Below, piece by piece: positions 1 through 9,708 of a DNA stretch of 64,000 nt; position 1 is the first letter of the stretch, and every line of letters starts with the position of its first letter. Under the pieces are notes generated by a model. It was not told where the DNA came from, did not search any database, and saw only the letters and a program-made list of their open reading frames with translations. The translations under genes were made by a program, and so were the position numbers. This stretch comes from Enterobacter genomosp. O. GTDB taxonomy: Bacteria > Pseudomonadota > Gammaproteobacteria > Enterobacterales > Enterobacteriaceae. The stretch covers positions 17,661-81,660 of the forward strand of contig NZ_LECZ01000018.1 of assembly GCF_001022965.1 (NCBI RefSeq), read 5' to 3'.

Positions 1-234
1 TGACGTGTTGATATCACGCAGATTACGCAGCTCGTTGTTGAGCAGCTCACACTCATCACGCCAGTGTTCGCTCAGCGCAAGCTGCTGCTTTGCCGCACTT
101 AATTCAGCGACCATCTCTTCGCGCTCGGCCAGCTGGTCGGCCTTCTGCTGTGCATGCTGGTAGCTGGAAATGAGCCAGCCTATTCCCATGCCCGCCAGCG
201 CAATCACCGCATAAATCAGGACTGAGATATCCAC
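1..234 (-). CDS. rmuC: RmuC, N-terminal part (runs off the window)
   Basis: This is the first 78 codons of RmuC, a nuclease-superfamily protein that limits recombination at short inverted repeats. The minus-strand reading opens with a GTG start (positions 232-234) followed by DISVLIYAVIALAG, a single N-terminal membrane anchor. A charged, Gln/Glu-rich coiled-coil stretch follows (QHAQQKADQLAEREEMVAEL), as in E. coli RmuC. The nuclease-like domain lies outside the window. Order and strand (rmuC downstream of udp) match E. coli. Identity rests on similarity to the known N-terminus as I remember it. Confidence 0.88.
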   Translation of the reverse strand, partial: MDISVLIYAVIALAGMGIGWLISSYQHAQQKADQLAEREEMVAELSAAKQQLALSEHWRDECELLNNELRNLRDINTS

Positions 235-326
235 AATGCCCCCTGCATCAACGTATTACCCGCACAAAATAAGATTGTGCTGTATAAACGTCCAGTTTGA
301 AAGGGTTTTCCTGCGAGGCACTACGC

Positions 327-354
327 AAAAAATAAAGGCCGAACGTGTCGGCCT
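327..354 (-). terminator. Intrinsic terminator after udp
   Basis: On the minus strand a 7-bp stem (AGGCCGA/TCGGCCT) is followed by a U-rich tract (complement of positions 327-335). It lies about 20 bases after the udp stop and closes that gene before rmuC. Confidence 0.8.
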
Positions 355-374
355 ATGATTTCGAAAGGAGAGGA

Positions 375-1136
375 CTAGATCAGGCGACGCGCGGCTTCAA
401 CCACGATTTTCACCGCATGACTTTCGGTCTGCTTCATGGTTTCGGCGTTCGGGATTTCCTGCTGAGTACGGTTGACGATAACGCCCGCCACCATACCGGC
501 ACGCAGACCCTGGCTTGCGCACATGGTCAGCAGCGTTGCGGATTCCATTTCGTAGTTCATCACGCCCATGGACTGCCACTCTTCCATTGAGCCTTTGAAA
601 CGGCTAACGACGCGGCCGGAGAAGGTGTCGTAACGCTCCTGGCCCGGGTAGAAGGTATCGGAAGAGGCGGTTACGCCCACGTGGGTAGTCGCGCCCACGG
701 ATTTCGCGGCTTCAACCAGCGCAGTAGTACATTCAAAGTCTGCTACTGCCGGGAATTCCATCGGCGCAAAGTGCAGGCTTGCTCCGTCCAGACGTACGGA
801 CGCGGTCGTGACCAGCACGTCGCCCACATTGATGTGCGGCTGAATAGCGCCGGTGGTACCGATACGCAGGAAAGTACGAATGCCCAGCTGCGCCAGCTCT
901 TCAACAGCAATTGAAGTAGACGGTCCACCGATACCGGTAGAACACACGATCACGGCTTTACCATCCAGCTCTGCACGCCAGGTGGTGAATTCGCGATGGG
1001 CTGCCAGCTTGACCGGCTTATCCATCAGCGCGGCGATCTTTTCCACACGCTCAGGGTCGCCAGGGACGATTGCGAGCGTAGCCCCTTGTAAATCGTTTTT
1101 GGTGAGGCCGAGATGAAAAACATCAGACTTAGACAT
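375..1136 (-). CDS. udp: Uridine phosphorylase
   Basis: Udp reversibly cleaves uridine with phosphate to uracil and ribose-1-phosphate in pyrimidine salvage; it is a cytosolic hexamer. The 253-residue length equals the E. coli enzyme. Visible landmarks are His8, the phosphate-binding loop with Gly26 and Arg30 (VPGDPER), and the uracil-binding YPGQER segment near residues 163-168. The ATG is preceded by AGAGGAG at good spacing. It is a single gene with its own terminator. The divergent upstream region holds two CRP-type sites whose 52-bp spacing fits CRP/CytR control. Nothing is unusual in the protein. Confidence 0.97.
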   Translation of the reverse strand: MSKSDVFHLGLTKNDLQGATLAIVPGDPERVEKIAALMDKPVKLAAHREFTTWRAELDGKAVIVCSTGIGGPSTSIAVEELAQLGIRTFLRIGTTGAIQPHINVGDVLVTTASVRLDGASLHFAPMEFPAVADFECTTALVEAAKSVGATTHVGVTASSDTFYPGQERYDTFSGRVVSRFKGSMEEWQSMGVMNYEMESATLLTMCASQGLRAGMVAGVIVNRTQQEIPNAETMKQTESHAVKIVVEAARRLI

Positions 1137-1181
1137 AGGTGACTCCTCTGTGGGTCGGTTAGTCAGAAGAAGTAAAACGGT

Positions 1182-1278
1182 ACTTTACAGAAGCAGTAAG
1201 CATAATTTCGTGACGCAACTCACCATGAATGAAAATGATTGCATTAAATTTCCATAAAAAAGTGATTTACATCACATT
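1182..1278 (-). promoter_or_regulatory. udp promoter with two CRP-type sites and a CytR-like element
   Basis: Two palindromes of the form GTGA-N6-TCAC lie at 1210-1223 and 1262-1275, centred 52 bp apart. A TTGCATT-like CytR half site lies between them (around 1239-1245). A -10 like TAAAGT (minus strand, 1187-1182) would place the nearer site about 41 bp and the farther about 93 bp upstream of transcription start. That is the arrangement known for E. coli udp. The farther site could also affect dlhH, which is divergent. Confidence 0.72.
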
Positions 1279-1392
1279 AACAATGTTATATCGCCAGGTG
1301 CTGCACAAAAGATAGACCGTTTAAGGCACTGTGAGTTGTTAACCTGGTGTCTATATTTACCTTTGCGCTAACTCATTGGTACGGAGAATGCC

Positions 1393-2199
1393 ATGACTGA
1401 AAAAACCGGTTTTGCACCTGCTGCGGCCCCCCACGCTTCAACCATCGTTTCGACGCCAGAGGCGGAAATTACTGCGGGCGAGACCTCCATCTCCTCGCAG
1501 GGGGAGAACATGCCTGCTTATCACGCGCGGCCGAAATCGGCAGACGGCCCGCTGCCGATCGTGATTGTGATTCAGGAAATTTTTGGGGTTCACGAACACA
1601 TTCGCGACCTTTGCCGCCGGCTGGCGCTGGAAGGGTATCTGGCCGTTGCCCCAGAGCTCTACTTCCGTCAGGGCGATCCGAACGACTACAGCGATATTCC
1701 CACACTGCTCAGCAACCTGGTCAGCAAGGTCCCTGACGCACAGGTGCTGGCCGATCTCGACCACGTTGCCAGCTGGGCGGCGCGCAACGGGGGCGATCCA
1801 CACCGTCTGCTGGTCACCGGTTTCTGCTGGGGCGGTCGCATTAGCTGGCTGTATGCCGCACATAACCCACAGCTCAAAGCCGCCGTCGCCTGGTACGGCA
1901 AACTGGTGGGTGAAAAGACGCTGAATTCACCGAAACATCCCGTGGATATCGCCACTGAGTTAAATGCCCCGGTGTTAGGGCTGTACGGCGGTCAGGACAC
2001 CGGTATTTCGCTGGATTCGGTAGAGACCATGCGCCATGCGCTCCGTGCGGCTAATGCGAAGGCGGAGATTGTGGTGTACCCGGATGCCGGTCATGCGTTT
2101 AACGCCGATTATCGTCCGAGCTATCACGCAGAATCAGCCAAAGATGGCTGGCAGCGGATGCTGGCGTGGTTTAGCCAGTACGGCGGCAAGAAAGCGTAA
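1393..2199 (+). CDS. dlhH: Dienelactone hydrolase family protein DlhH (YsgA)
   Basis: This is a cytosolic alpha/beta hydrolase of the dienelactone hydrolase family. The physiological substrate is not established; the family opens lactone rings. The catalytic triad is visible: nucleophile Cys144 in GFCWGG, Asp201 in GGQDTG and His233 in DAGHAF. The 268-residue length is typical. Residues 1-40 are a polar N-terminal extension. The start has a good Shine-Dalgarno (GGAG, spacing about 6). It lies divergent from udp and convergent with metE, with a BIME after its stop. Confidence 0.92.
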   Translation: MTEKTGFAPAAAPHASTIVSTPEAEITAGETSISSQGENMPAYHARPKSADGPLPIVIVIQEIFGVHEHIRDLCRRLALEGYLAVAPELYFRQGDPNDYSDIPTLLSNLVSKVPDAQVLADLDHVASWAARNGGDPHRLLVTGFCWGGRISWLYAAHNPQLKAAVAWYGKLVGEKTLNSPKHPVDIATELNAPVLGLYGGQDTGISLDSVETMRHALRAANAKAEIVVYPDAGHAFNADYRPSYHAESAKDGWQRMLAWFSQYGGKKA

Positions 2200-2203
2200 A
2201 AAA

Positions 2204-2270
2204 AGCCCGGTGGCGGTTACGCCTTACCGGGCCTTCAGGTAGGCCGGGTAAGCGTTAGCTCTACCCGGCA
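2204..2270. repeat. REP pair (BIME) between dlhH and metE
   Basis: Two inverted REP units are visible: GCCCGGTGGCG...CCGGGC at 2205-2232 and GGCCGGGTAAGCG...CTACCCGGC at about 2242-2269. This is the usual enterobacterial BIME layout between two convergent genes, and it can act as a 3' end stabiliser or terminator. Confidence 0.88.
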
Positions 2271-2281
2271 ACCCAGCACCA

Positions 2282-4543
2282 CTACGCCTGACGCAAGTTC
2301 TGCGCCGCCTTCACCATGTTGGCGAGCGCTGCGCGGGTTTCCGGCCAGCCGCGGGTTTTCAGTCCGCAGTCCGGGTTTACCCACAGGCGCTCTGCCGGAA
2401 TGCGCTGAGCCGCTTTTTTCAGCAGGGCTTCAATCCACTCCACGCTCGGCACGTTCGGGGAGTGAATGTCGTACACGCCCGGCCCAATCTCATTCGGATA
2501 GTCGAACTCTTCAAACGACTCCAGCAGCTCCATGTCTGAACGCGAGGTCTCGATGGTGATCACGTCAGCGTCCAGCGCGGCAATCGAATCCATGATGTCG
2601 TTAAATTCGCAGTAACACATGTGGGTGTGGATCTGGGTGTCGTCCTTCGCGACCGCGGCGTTGATGCGGAACGCTTCCACGCCCCACTGTAAGTACGCAT
2701 CCCAGTCGCTGCGACGCAGCGGCAAGCCTTCGCGCAGCGCCGGTTCGTCAATCTGGATGATGCCAATGCCTGCGGCTTCGAGATCGGCCACTTCGTCACG
2801 CAGCGCCAGAGCAATTTGCTTCGCGATGGTTTCACGGGTCACGTCTTCACGCGGGAAGGACCAGCAAAGAATCGTTACCGGACCGGTGAGCATGCCTTTC
2901 ACCGGTTTGTCCGTCAGGGATTGCGCGTATTTCGCCCACTCCACGGTGATCGCTTCCGGGCGGCTGACGTCACCGATAACCACCGGTGGCTTCACGCAGC
3001 GGGAGCCGTAGCTCTGCACCCAGCCGTTCTGGGTAAATACGAAACCGTCCAGATGTTCACCGAAGTATTCCACCATGTCGTTACGCTCGGCCTCACCGTG
3101 CACCAGCACGTCCAGACCCAGACGTTCCTGCTCGATAATCGCCTGCTTGATGTGTTCAGCGATACCGGTGCGGTAGTGATTCGCATCCAGATTGCCCTTT
3201 TTGAAGTCCAGACGCAGGCCGCGGATCTCGGTGGTCTGCGGGAAGGAGCCAATTGTAGTGGTCGGCCACGCGGGCAGGTTGAAGCGGGCGCGCTGCGCTT
3301 CGGCGCGCACCTCATACGGGCTCTGACGCTGGCTGTCCTGGGCGGTGATGGCCGCCAGGCGTTTTTCCACCGCCGGGTTATGCACGCGAGCCGAGTGACG
3401 GCGCGCCTGAATCGGTGCGCTCCATTCGGCAATAGCCGCCGTGTCGCCGCTGTTGAGCGCGTCGCGCAGCAGGGCCAGCTCTTCACATTTTTGCAGCGCG
3501 AAGGCAAACCAGCTTTTTACTTCGGCATCCAGACGCGTTTCCACGCTCAGATCGATCGGGCTGTGCAGCAGCGAACAGGAAGATGCTACCCAAAGCTCAC
3601 GTTTACCGACGACGTCCTTAATCTGGGCGTATTTCTCGGTGAGATCGGCGCGCCAGACGTTACGGCCGTTGATCAGGCCAGCGGAGAGCAGCCAGTCCGC
3701 TGGCAGGCGCTTGTGCAGCTCCGCGACATCGTCTTTACCGTGTACGAGGTCAACGTGCAGGCCCTGAACCGGCAGCGCGGTAATGGTCTTCAGGTTCGGC
3801 GTCACGCCTTCGAAATAGGTGGTCAGCAGGAGTTTTACCTGACCGGTAAGCGCGTCATACGCCGGTTTGAAGGCATCGAGCCACTCCTGCGGCAGTTCGA
3901 GCACCAGCGCGGGTTCGTCGATTTGCACCCATTGAATGCCGCGTTTGCCCAGCTCAATCAGCACCTGTTTGTAGACCGGCAGAATATCCTTCAGCAGGCT
4001 GAGCCGGTCAAACTGCTCGCCCTTCACTTTACCCAGCCACAGGTACGTTACCGGCCCAAGCAGCACCGGTTTCACCTGGTGGCCCAGCGCCAGCGCTTCG
4101 TCCACTTCATCCAGAAGCTGCGTCCAGGTCAGCCTGAACTGCTGGCCTTTTACGAACTCCGGCACCATATAGTGATAGTTGGTGTTAAACCACTTGGTCA
4201 TTTCCGCCGCTGCCGCTGGCTCACCCGTCGGCGCACGGCCACGGCCGATGCGGAACAGGGTATCGATATCTACCGATCCATCTTTGTTCTGATGACGAGC
4301 CGGCACGTTGCCAAGCAGCAGGCTGGTCGTCAGAACATGGTCGTACCAGGCGAAATCGCCCACCGGCAGCAGGTCAATGCCCGCCTGTTTTTGCTGATCC
4401 CAGTGACGGGCGCGCAGCTCGCGTCCCACCGCCAGCAGTTCTTCACGGGTGGCGTTACCCGCCCAGTAGCTTTCTTGCGCTTTTTTCAGCTCGCGACGCA
4501 GGCCAACGCGAGGGAAACCGAGAGTGTGATTGCGGATTGTCAT
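2282..4543 (-). CDS. metE: Cobalamin-independent methionine synthase
   Basis: MetE transfers a methyl group from 5-methyl-tetrahydropteroyl-triglutamate to homocysteine, the last step of methionine synthesis, in the cytosol. The 753-residue length equals E. coli MetE. Two barrel domains are present: an N-terminal domain with [16 protein letters not shown], and a catalytic C-terminal domain with the zinc ligands HMC in [10 protein letters not shown] (about 641-643) and Cys in NPDCGLKTR (about 726). The IDEPAL motif occurs in both halves, as expected from the family's internal duplication. It is divergent from metR, with met boxes between. Confidence 0.98.
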   Translation of the reverse strand: MTIRNHTLGFPRVGLRRELKKAQESYWAGNATREELLAVGRELRARHWDQQKQAGIDLLPVGDFAWYDHVLTTSLLLGNVPARHQNKDGSVDIDTLFRIGRGRAPTGEPAAAAEMTKWFNTNYHYMVPEFVKGQQFRLTWTQLLDEVDEALALGHQVKPVLLGPVTYLWLGKVKGEQFDRLSLLKDILPVYKQVLIELGKRGIQWVQIDEPALVLELPQEWLDAFKPAYDALTGQVKLLLTTYFEGVTPNLKTITALPVQGLHVDLVHGKDDVAELHKRLPADWLLSAGLINGRNVWRADLTEKYAQIKDVVGKRELWVASSCSLLHSPIDLSVETRLDAEVKSWFAFALQKCEELALLRDALNSGDTAAIAEWSAPIQARRHSARVHNPAVEKRLAAITAQDSQRQSPYEVRAEAQRARFNLPAWPTTTIGSFPQTTEIRGLRLDFKKGNLDANHYRTGIAEHIKQAIIEQERLGLDVLVHGEAERNDMVEYFGEHLDGFVFTQNGWVQSYGSRCVKPPVVIGDVSRPEAITVEWAKYAQSLTDKPVKGMLTGPVTILCWSFPREDVTRETIAKQIALALRDEVADLEAAGIGIIQIDEPALREGLPLRRSDWDAYLQWGVEAFRINAAVAKDDTQIHTHMCYCEFNDIMDSIAALDADVITIETSRSDMELLESFEEFDYPNEIGPGVYDIHSPNVPSVEWIEALLKKAAQRIPAERLWVNPDCGLKTRGWPETRAALANMVKAAQNLRQA

Positions 4544-4571
4544 GGTATGCCCCTTGTGAAATTCGTTATTT

Positions 4572-4595
4572 AGACGTCCAGATGTTTACACATCT
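4572..4595. promoter_or_regulatory. Three tandem MetJ met boxes in the metE-metR spacer
   Basis: Three adjacent 8-mers resemble the AGACGTCT met box: AGACGTCC, AGATGTTT and ACACATCT. They lie in the 115-bp divergent spacer and would let MetJ with S-adenosylmethionine repress both promoters. A TGAA-N5-TTCA element at 4647-4659 matches the MetR consensus, but it overlaps the metR start codon. Confidence 0.7.
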
Positions 4596-4658
4596 ATAAT
4601 TGGCAGGTACTGTATATTCCTCAAGCGCAAAATGTTCATGGCGAAGTGAAGGACTTTC

Positions 4659-5612
4659 ATGATCGAGATAAAACACCTGAAAACGCTACAAGCGTTGCGG
4701 AACTGCGGCTCGCTCGCGGCGGCGGCAGCCACGCTGCACCAGACCCAGTCCGCCCTTTCTCACCAGTTCAGCGATCTGGAACAGCGCCTTGGATTTCGTC
4801 TTTTTGTGCGTAAGAGCCAGCCGCTGCGCTTTACGCCTCAGGGCGAGATCCTGCTGCAGCTGGCGAATCAGGTGCTGCCGCAGATCGCCAGCGCGCTGCA
4901 GGCGTGTAACGAACCGCAGCAGACCAAGCTGCGTATCGCCATTGAATGCCACAGCTGTATTCAGTGGCTGACCCCCGCGCTTGAGAACTTCCGCCAGAAG
5001 TGGCCGCAGGTAGAGATGGACTTTAAATCCGGCGTGACGTTCGACCCGCAGCCCTCGCTCCAGCAGGGCGAGCTGGATCTGGTCATGACCTCCGACATAC
5101 TGCCGCGCAGCGGCCTGCACTATTCGCCGATGTTTGATTATGAAGTGCGCCTGGTGCTGGCGCCGGACCATCCGCTGGCAGCTAAAACGCGCATCACGCC
5201 GGAAGATCTGGCGACAGAAACGCTGTTGATTTACCCGGTTCAGCGCAGTCGTCTGGATATCTGGCGTCACTTCCTGCAGCCGGCAGGCATTAGCCCGCAG
5301 CTGAAAAGCGTGGATAACACCCTGCTGTTGATTCAGATGGTGGCAGCCAGAATGGGTATCGCAGCGCTGCCGCACTGGGTGGTGGAGAGTTTTGAACGCC
5401 AGGGACTGGTGGTCACCAAAACCCTGGGGGAAGGACTGTGGAGCAGGCTGTACGCCGCCGTGCGCGATGGCGAGCAGCGTCAGCCGATTACGGAGGCGTT
5501 TATTCGCTCAGCGCGGAACCACGCGTGCGACCACCTTCCGTTTGTGCGGAGCGCGGAGCGACCCAGCGTCGATGGACCCACAGCGAAGCCAGGATCACCG
5601 TTCCCCCAATAA
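4659..5612 (+). CDS. metR: LysR-type regulator of methionine genes, MetR
   Basis: MetR activates metE, metH and related genes with homocysteine as co-effector and represses itself. The 317-residue length equals E. coli MetR. The N-terminal winged helix-turn-helix is clear ([18 protein letters not shown], then TQSALSHQ) at about residues 5-45, followed by the LysR effector domain ([12 protein letters not shown] near 95). It is divergent from its target metE. The last 113 bp overlap the 3' end of bioP on the other strand, and both C-termini resemble their E. coli counterparts, so the overlap is real. Confidence 0.97.
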   Translation: MIEIKHLKTLQALRNCGSLAAAAATLHQTQSALSHQFSDLEQRLGFRLFVRKSQPLRFTPQGEILLQLANQVLPQIASALQACNEPQQTKLRIAIECHSCIQWLTPALENFRQKWPQVEMDFKSGVTFDPQPSLQQGELDLVMTSDILPRSGLHYSPMFDYEVRLVLAPDHPLAAKTRITPEDLATETLLIYPVQRSRLDIWRHFLQPAGISPQLKSVDNTLLLIQMVAARMGIAALPHWVVESFERQGLVVTKTLGEGLWSRLYAAVRDGEQRQPITEAFIRSARNHACDHLPFVRSAERPSVDGPTAKPGSPFPQ

Positions 5613-6399
5613 TGAAGCTCGGCCAGTGCGGCTGTTGCTGCCAGATGGCGAGGTTGACCAGTAGCCCTGCCGGGACATGCACGTTGTTCATGATCCCCAG
5701 CGTACCGGCGTCTACCTGCGTAGCGCCGTAGTTCCACATGAAATACCCCAGCCCTGAAGCCACAACGCCCAGCCAGATCAGAACGCCCCACTGCACGGCG
5801 GTGGTCGGCAGCTTTTGCGGGTTACCGAGCATAAACCACGCCGCCACCGCGACAATCGCGGCCCCCATATAGAACCAGGCAAACGCGTTATGCTGCGGCA
5901 TCGGACGGGTTTCCATCAGGCGCTTGTAGCCCACCATGCCGATGGCGAAACTGATGTTGGCGAGCTGGACGAACATTAGCCCGGTCCAGAAATGATCGCT
6001 GACTTTGTCATAGCGAATAATCGCCGCGCCAATCACCGCCAGTGCCGCGCTCAGCAGGTATCCCCAGCGCAGGCGGCGCTTGCTGAGCAAATCGTAGATC
6101 AGCGTGATATAGAGCGGCGTAAGCACGGTGAACAGCAGGAATTCAGAGACGGACAGGTAGACGTAAGCCCGGAAGCTAAACAGATACATGATGCCGAGCT
6201 GCATCGCCCCCACCAGCATATAGAGCACGATCGTTTTCAACGATTGCCCGCGCGAACGCAGAAACGGCAGGAACACCAGCGCTGCCAGCCCCACGCGCAT
6301 CAGTACCGAGAAGTAGCTGTCGACCGAACCGGCAAGGTATTCGCCAATCAGGCTAAAGGAGAAGGCCCACAGGATAGTGGTGATAATGAGTAGCGCCAC
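5500..6399 (-). CDS. bioP: Biotin transporter BioP (YigM), EamA/DMT family
   Basis: This is an inner-membrane carrier of the drug/metabolite transporter superfamily; E. coli YigM takes up biotin. At 299 residues it has the E. coli length, and about ten hydrophobic segments can be read, starting with [21 protein letters not shown]. The family's internal duplication is visible, with a second half starting around [18 protein letters not shown]. The C-terminal hydrophilic tail (ending SALSE) is encoded opposite the end of metR. It stands alone on this strand, 82 bp after yigL's stop side. Confidence 0.93.
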   Translation of the reverse strand: MALLIITTILWAFSFSLIGEYLAGSVDSYFSVLMRVGLAALVFLPFLRSRGQSLKTIVLYMLVGAMQLGIMYLFSFRAYVYLSVSEFLLFTVLTPLYITLIYDLLSKRRLRWGYLLSAALAVIGAAIIRYDKVSDHFWTGLMFVQLANISFAIGMVGYKRLMETRPMPQHNAFAWFYMGAAIVAVAAWFMLGNPQKLPTTAVQWGVLIWLGVVASGLGYFMWNYGATQVDAGTLGIMNNVHVPAGLLVNLAIWQQQPHWPSFIIGGTVILASLWVHRRWVAPRSAQTEGGRTRGSALSE

Positions 6400-6481
6400 A
6401 ATGCTTGTCTCTCAGAAAGAAGGACAGGCATTGTAGCGAACTCTTTAGTTGACAACTGAGCAATAAACAACCAAATGAAGA

Positions 6482-7282
6482 TTATTCAAGGAACAGCTTG
6501 CGCAGATATTTCGGTACCGCGTTGTCGCCGTTGGTGCCGATCACTTCCAGCTCCGGGTGCAGGTCTTTCAAACGCTGGTGCGCGTTTTCCATAATGCAGC
6601 CCTTGCCTGCCATCGAAAGCATTTCAGCGTCATTCATGCCGTCACCAAAGGCGATGCAGTCTTTCAGCTCGAAGCCCAGACGTTTCGCAACCGCTTCCAG
6701 CGCGTGGCCTTTGGTTACGCCCCCGGCCATCACTTCCAGACAGGTCAGCGTTGAGAAGCTCACGTTGACGCGATCGCCCCAGCGCGCGTTGATCGCCTGC
6801 TCCAGCGGCAGCAATTCCTCATGGTTTACGCAGGTGAAGAACACCTTGCTGATCCCTTCCGGCTCCAGCAGGCCCGGCTCGTACAGCGAGTACTGGAATA
6901 CGGCTTCCTTGAAGAAACGCATCTCTTCCGGGCGGTGGCGGTTCATAAACCACTCGTCGTCGCGGTAAACGTTGGTGACGATATTCGGGTTGTTATGCAC
7001 TACCCCGAACAGATCGGCGGCAATATCGCGATCCAGGTTGTGGGTAAAGATCAGGTTGCCGTCGGTATCATGCACGCGCGCACCGTTAGAGGTGATCATG
7101 TACGATTTGATCTCAAGATTATCGCGGATCTGCCCTACGTCTACGTGGTGGCGGCCGGTGGCAAACACAAAGTTCACGCCCCGGGCGGTCAGCAGCTTTA
7201 AGGTCTCTTTCGCGTAAGGCGACAGGGTGTGGTCGGGAGAAAGCAGCGTGCCATCTAAATCAGATGCAACAACCTGGTACAT
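6482..7282 (-). CDS. yigL: HAD-family sugar phosphatase / PLP phosphatase YigL
   Basis: This is a Cof-type (subfamily IIB) haloacid dehalogenase phosphatase. In E. coli and Salmonella YigL dephosphorylates PLP and sugar phosphates and helps during sugar-phosphate stress via SgrS. Motif I is SDLDGTLLS (Asp8, Asp10), and motif IV is FGDGMNDAEML near residue 215. I chose the ATG giving MYQVVASDLDG (266 residues, the E. coli length); the open frame extends 69 codons upstream into pldB but has no homology there. It follows pldB by 25 bp, so co-transcription is likely. SgrS is known to stabilise a pldB-yigL transcript in Salmonella; I did not verify the site here. Confidence 0.95.
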   Translation of the reverse strand: MYQVVASDLDGTLLSPDHTLSPYAKETLKLLTARGVNFVFATGRHHVDVGQIRDNLEIKSYMITSNGARVHDTDGNLIFTHNLDRDIAADLFGVVHNNPNIVTNVYRDDEWFMNRHRPEEMRFFKEAVFQYSLYEPGLLEPEGISKVFFTCVNHEELLPLEQAINARWGDRVNVSFSTLTCLEVMAGGVTKGHALEAVAKRLGFELKDCIAFGDGMNDAEMLSMAGKGCIMENAHQRLKDLHPELEVIGTNGDNAVPKYLRKLFLE

Positions 7283-7307
7283 AGGGAAATTTAACCTCAA
7301 TAGAAAA

Positions 7308-8300
7308 TCAGTTATGCCGGTCGAAAAACTCGACGATGGCGTTAAGCGCGACTGAGCGCATAGCGTCCTTTTCAAAAAGGATCTCATGGTACGCGCCGTT
7401 GATGACCAACGGTTTTCCCCCTTCACAAGGGTGGCCGGCGGCAGCGCGGAGTTCGCAAAAGCGGTCATGCATGCGGTTATCCACCACACGCTCTTCTTCA
7501 GCCTGAATCAGGAGCGTTGGCGTGTCGTCATTCGCAACGCCCGCCAGAACCTGCTCACCGGCAAGGATCCCTTCCCGCACCCAGTGATATGTCGGGCCAC
7601 CCACGCGCAGGCGCGGTTCATCGGCATAAAAACGCAGGTTACGACGATAGCGCTGTCGGCTGTGGGTCAGCACGTTCATCGCAAACGGCAATGCCCGCCA
7701 GCGCCCGGTGCCAATGGCGTAGCCTTCACGAATGCGCTGATGGCCCTCAGCCCAGTCGAGAATATGGCGCACCATCCAGTCCGGAAAGCGCATGACGATG
7801 CCGTACATCGGCGCGGTAAGCGCAATGGCGTCGCACTGGTGCTCGTGACGCTGTAAAAACAGCGTTGAAATTGCACCGCCCATCGAGTGCGCCAGAATAT
7901 AGCGCTTCCGCCATGGGCCAGGCTCGACCTCCTGCTGCCAGAACGCGGCGAGATCGTCGACGTAATCGCTGAAGCTATCCACATGGCCGCGATGCGTATC
8001 CGATAACAGGCGGCCCGAAAGCCCCTGACCACGATGGTCGATAATCAACACATCGAAGCCCAGGTGGAACAGGTCATAGGCCAGTTCGGCGTATTTGATG
8101 TAGCTCTCGATACGCCCGGGACAGACCACGATGACCCGGTCATTTTTCTTATCGTGAAAACGCACAAAGCGTACCGGTATATCACCGACGCCCGTAAACT
8201 CATCTTCCTCACGCTGGCGCCAGAAATCGGTCAGCGGCCCCATGGAGAAAGCAGCAAATGCGTTTTCTCGTGTTTCCCAGTCCTTTTTCTGCTGAAACAT
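7308..8300 (-). CDS. pldB: Lysophospholipase L2
   Basis: PldB is an inner-membrane-associated alpha/beta hydrolase that removes the acyl chain from lysophospholipids. The nucleophile elbow is AHSMGGA (Ser near 137), and the C-terminal catalytic His lies in INGAYHEILFEKD. I chose the ATG giving MFQQKKDWETREN, as in E. coli; an upstream TTG would add eight residues without a ribosome site. At 330 residues it ends at FDRHN, about ten residues before the E. coli C-terminus, which is a minor difference. It is first in a pair with yigL. Confidence 0.94.
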   Translation of the reverse strand: MFQQKKDWETRENAFAAFSMGPLTDFWRQREEDEFTGVGDIPVRFVRFHDKKNDRVIVVCPGRIESYIKYAELAYDLFHLGFDVLIIDHRGQGLSGRLLSDTHRGHVDSFSDYVDDLAAFWQQEVEPGPWRKRYILAHSMGGAISTLFLQRHEHQCDAIALTAPMYGIVMRFPDWMVRHILDWAEGHQRIREGYAIGTGRWRALPFAMNVLTHSRQRYRRNLRFYADEPRLRVGGPTYHWVREGILAGEQVLAGVANDDTPTLLIQAEEERVVDNRMHDRFCELRAAAGHPCEGGKPLVINGAYHEILFEKDAMRSVALNAIVEFFDRHN

Positions 8301-8409
8301 CGGGTTTCCACTCACGTAAGCCAAGGAATATCGTTTTTTCGTAACCGGTCACAAAATGACTCAACAATAGCGTATTGTGGCATAAAAACAGACGATTCGG
8401 GAGTTTCAA

Positions 8410-9030
8410 ATGACCTTCGAGTGGTGGTTCGCTTACCTGCTGACATCCATCATCCTTAGCCTTTCACCGGGCTCGGGCGCCATTAACACCATGACCACCT
8501 CCATCAACCACGGCTATCGCGGTGCGGCGGCGTCGATTGCCGGTTTGCAGGCCGGGCTGGGCATTCACATCGTCCTGGTCGGGATTGGTCTGGGCACCCT
8601 GTTCTCCCGCTCGGTACTGGCTTTTGAGGTGCTGAAATGGGCCGGTGCAGCGTATCTGATTTGGCTGGGTATTCAGCAGTGGCGCGCGGCGGGCTCCATC
8701 AACCTGAATACGCTCGCTCAGACGCAAAACCGCGGCCATCTGTTTAAGCGCGCGGTTTTCGTCAACCTCACCAACCCGAAAAGCATCGTCTTCCTCGCCG
8801 CGCTGTTCCCGCAGTTTATCGTGCCACATCAGCCCCAGGTGATGCAGTACGTGGTGCTGGGTGCAACCACCATTATCGTCGATATCATCGTAATGATTGG
8901 TTACGCAACGCTGGCGCAGCGGATTGCGGCGTGGATTAGAGGGCCTAAGCAGATGAAGGCCCTGAATAAAGTCTTTGGTTCGCTGTTTATGCTGGTTGGC
9001 GCGCTGCTTGCGTCAGCGCGTCACGCTTAG
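8410..9030 (+). CDS. rhtB: Homoserine/homoserine lactone exporter RhtB
   Basis: This is a LysE/RhtB superfamily inner-membrane exporter; in E. coli it exports homoserine, homoserine lactone and some threonine. The 206-residue length is standard. The family signature [18 protein letters not shown] lies at about residues 17-34, and about five to six hydrophobic helices can be read. The conserved [20 protein letters not shown] segment is present near 120-140. It is divergent from pldB and converges on rhtC; the two genes overlap by four bases at their stop codons. Confidence 0.95.
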   Translation: MTFEWWFAYLLTSIILSLSPGSGAINTMTTSINHGYRGAAASIAGLQAGLGIHIVLVGIGLGTLFSRSVLAFEVLKWAGAAYLIWLGIQQWRAAGSINLNTLAQTQNRGHLFKRAVFVNLTNPKSIVFLAALFPQFIVPHQPQVMQYVVLGATTIIVDIIVMIGYATLAQRIAAWIRGPKQMKALNKVFGSLFMLVGALLASARHA

Positions 9031-9647
9031 CGAGAAATAATGAGATGAATCCCGAAGCCGGCGAACAGCGCGCCGGCGAAACCGTCGATCCACTTCGCGA
9101 TGCGCTGATAGCCGCGGCGCATTGCCGGTAAGGCAAACAGGCTTGCCACCACGGTGAACCACGCAAAGGTCTCAACGACGATCAGCAGGAAGATACCCCA
9201 GCGCGCGCCCGCACCGACGTTATCCCCGACAAACAGCGAGAACACCGAGCCGAAATAGATAATCGCTTTCGGGTTCGCCAGGTTGGTCAGCAGCCCTTTC
9301 ACAAAGCTGCGGCCGCCTGTTGCCAGCTCAACCTTTGGCTCTTCCGGTTTTTTCTCTTCTTTTTTCAGCGCGCCGCGCAGCATCTGGTAGCCCATCCAGC
9401 ACAGGTACAGGCCACCGCCAACCATAATGATGTTATGTAGCCAGGCCATCTTCGCCAGAATCAGGTTCAGGCCAAGCAGCGCGACCGCGGCCCAGACCAT
9501 GACGCCCATGGTAATACCGAGCACGCCCATCATCGCCTCTTTGCGGGAGCGGCTGACGGCCGTCTGTGACACGAAGAAAAAGTCCGGACCCGGGCTCATC
9601 AGCGCAACGATGTGCACTAACGCCACGGTGAGAAATAGCATCAACAT
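9027..9647 (-). CDS. rhtC: Threonine exporter RhtC
   Basis: This is a second LysE/RhtB-family exporter, selective for threonine in E. coli. It has 206 residues with the signature [21 protein letters not shown] at about 16-36, and [21 protein letters not shown] in the second half. A lysine/glutamate-rich loop ([11 protein letters not shown], about 96-106) is more charged than the E. coli loop. It follows recQ on the minus strand with 61 bp between them, and converges with its paralogue rhtB. Confidence 0.95.
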   Translation of the reverse strand: MLMLFLTVALVHIVALMSPGPDFFFVSQTAVSRSRKEAMMGVLGITMGVMVWAAVALLGLNLILAKMAWLHNIIMVGGGLYLCWMGYQMLRGALKKEEKKPEEPKVELATGGRSFVKGLLTNLANPKAIIYFGSVFSLFVGDNVGAGARWGIFLLIVVETFAWFTVVASLFALPAMRRGYQRIAKWIDGFAGALFAGFGIHLIISR

Positions 9648-9708
9648 AATTCGCTCGCAGGGAAATAATTCAGTGAGTCATCATCCTGACACTTTTTCGT
9701 CCGGCTGA

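Noticed and set aside
2816..4573. A 585-codon open frame on the plus strand opposite metE.
   Set aside because: It is the antisense shadow of metE caused by high-GC codon bias; composition is not protein-like and no ribosome site is present.
4647..4659. TGAA-N5-TTCA element as a MetR binding site.
   Set aside because: It fits the consensus but overlaps the metR start codon, and such a short motif is expected by chance; not listed as a feature.
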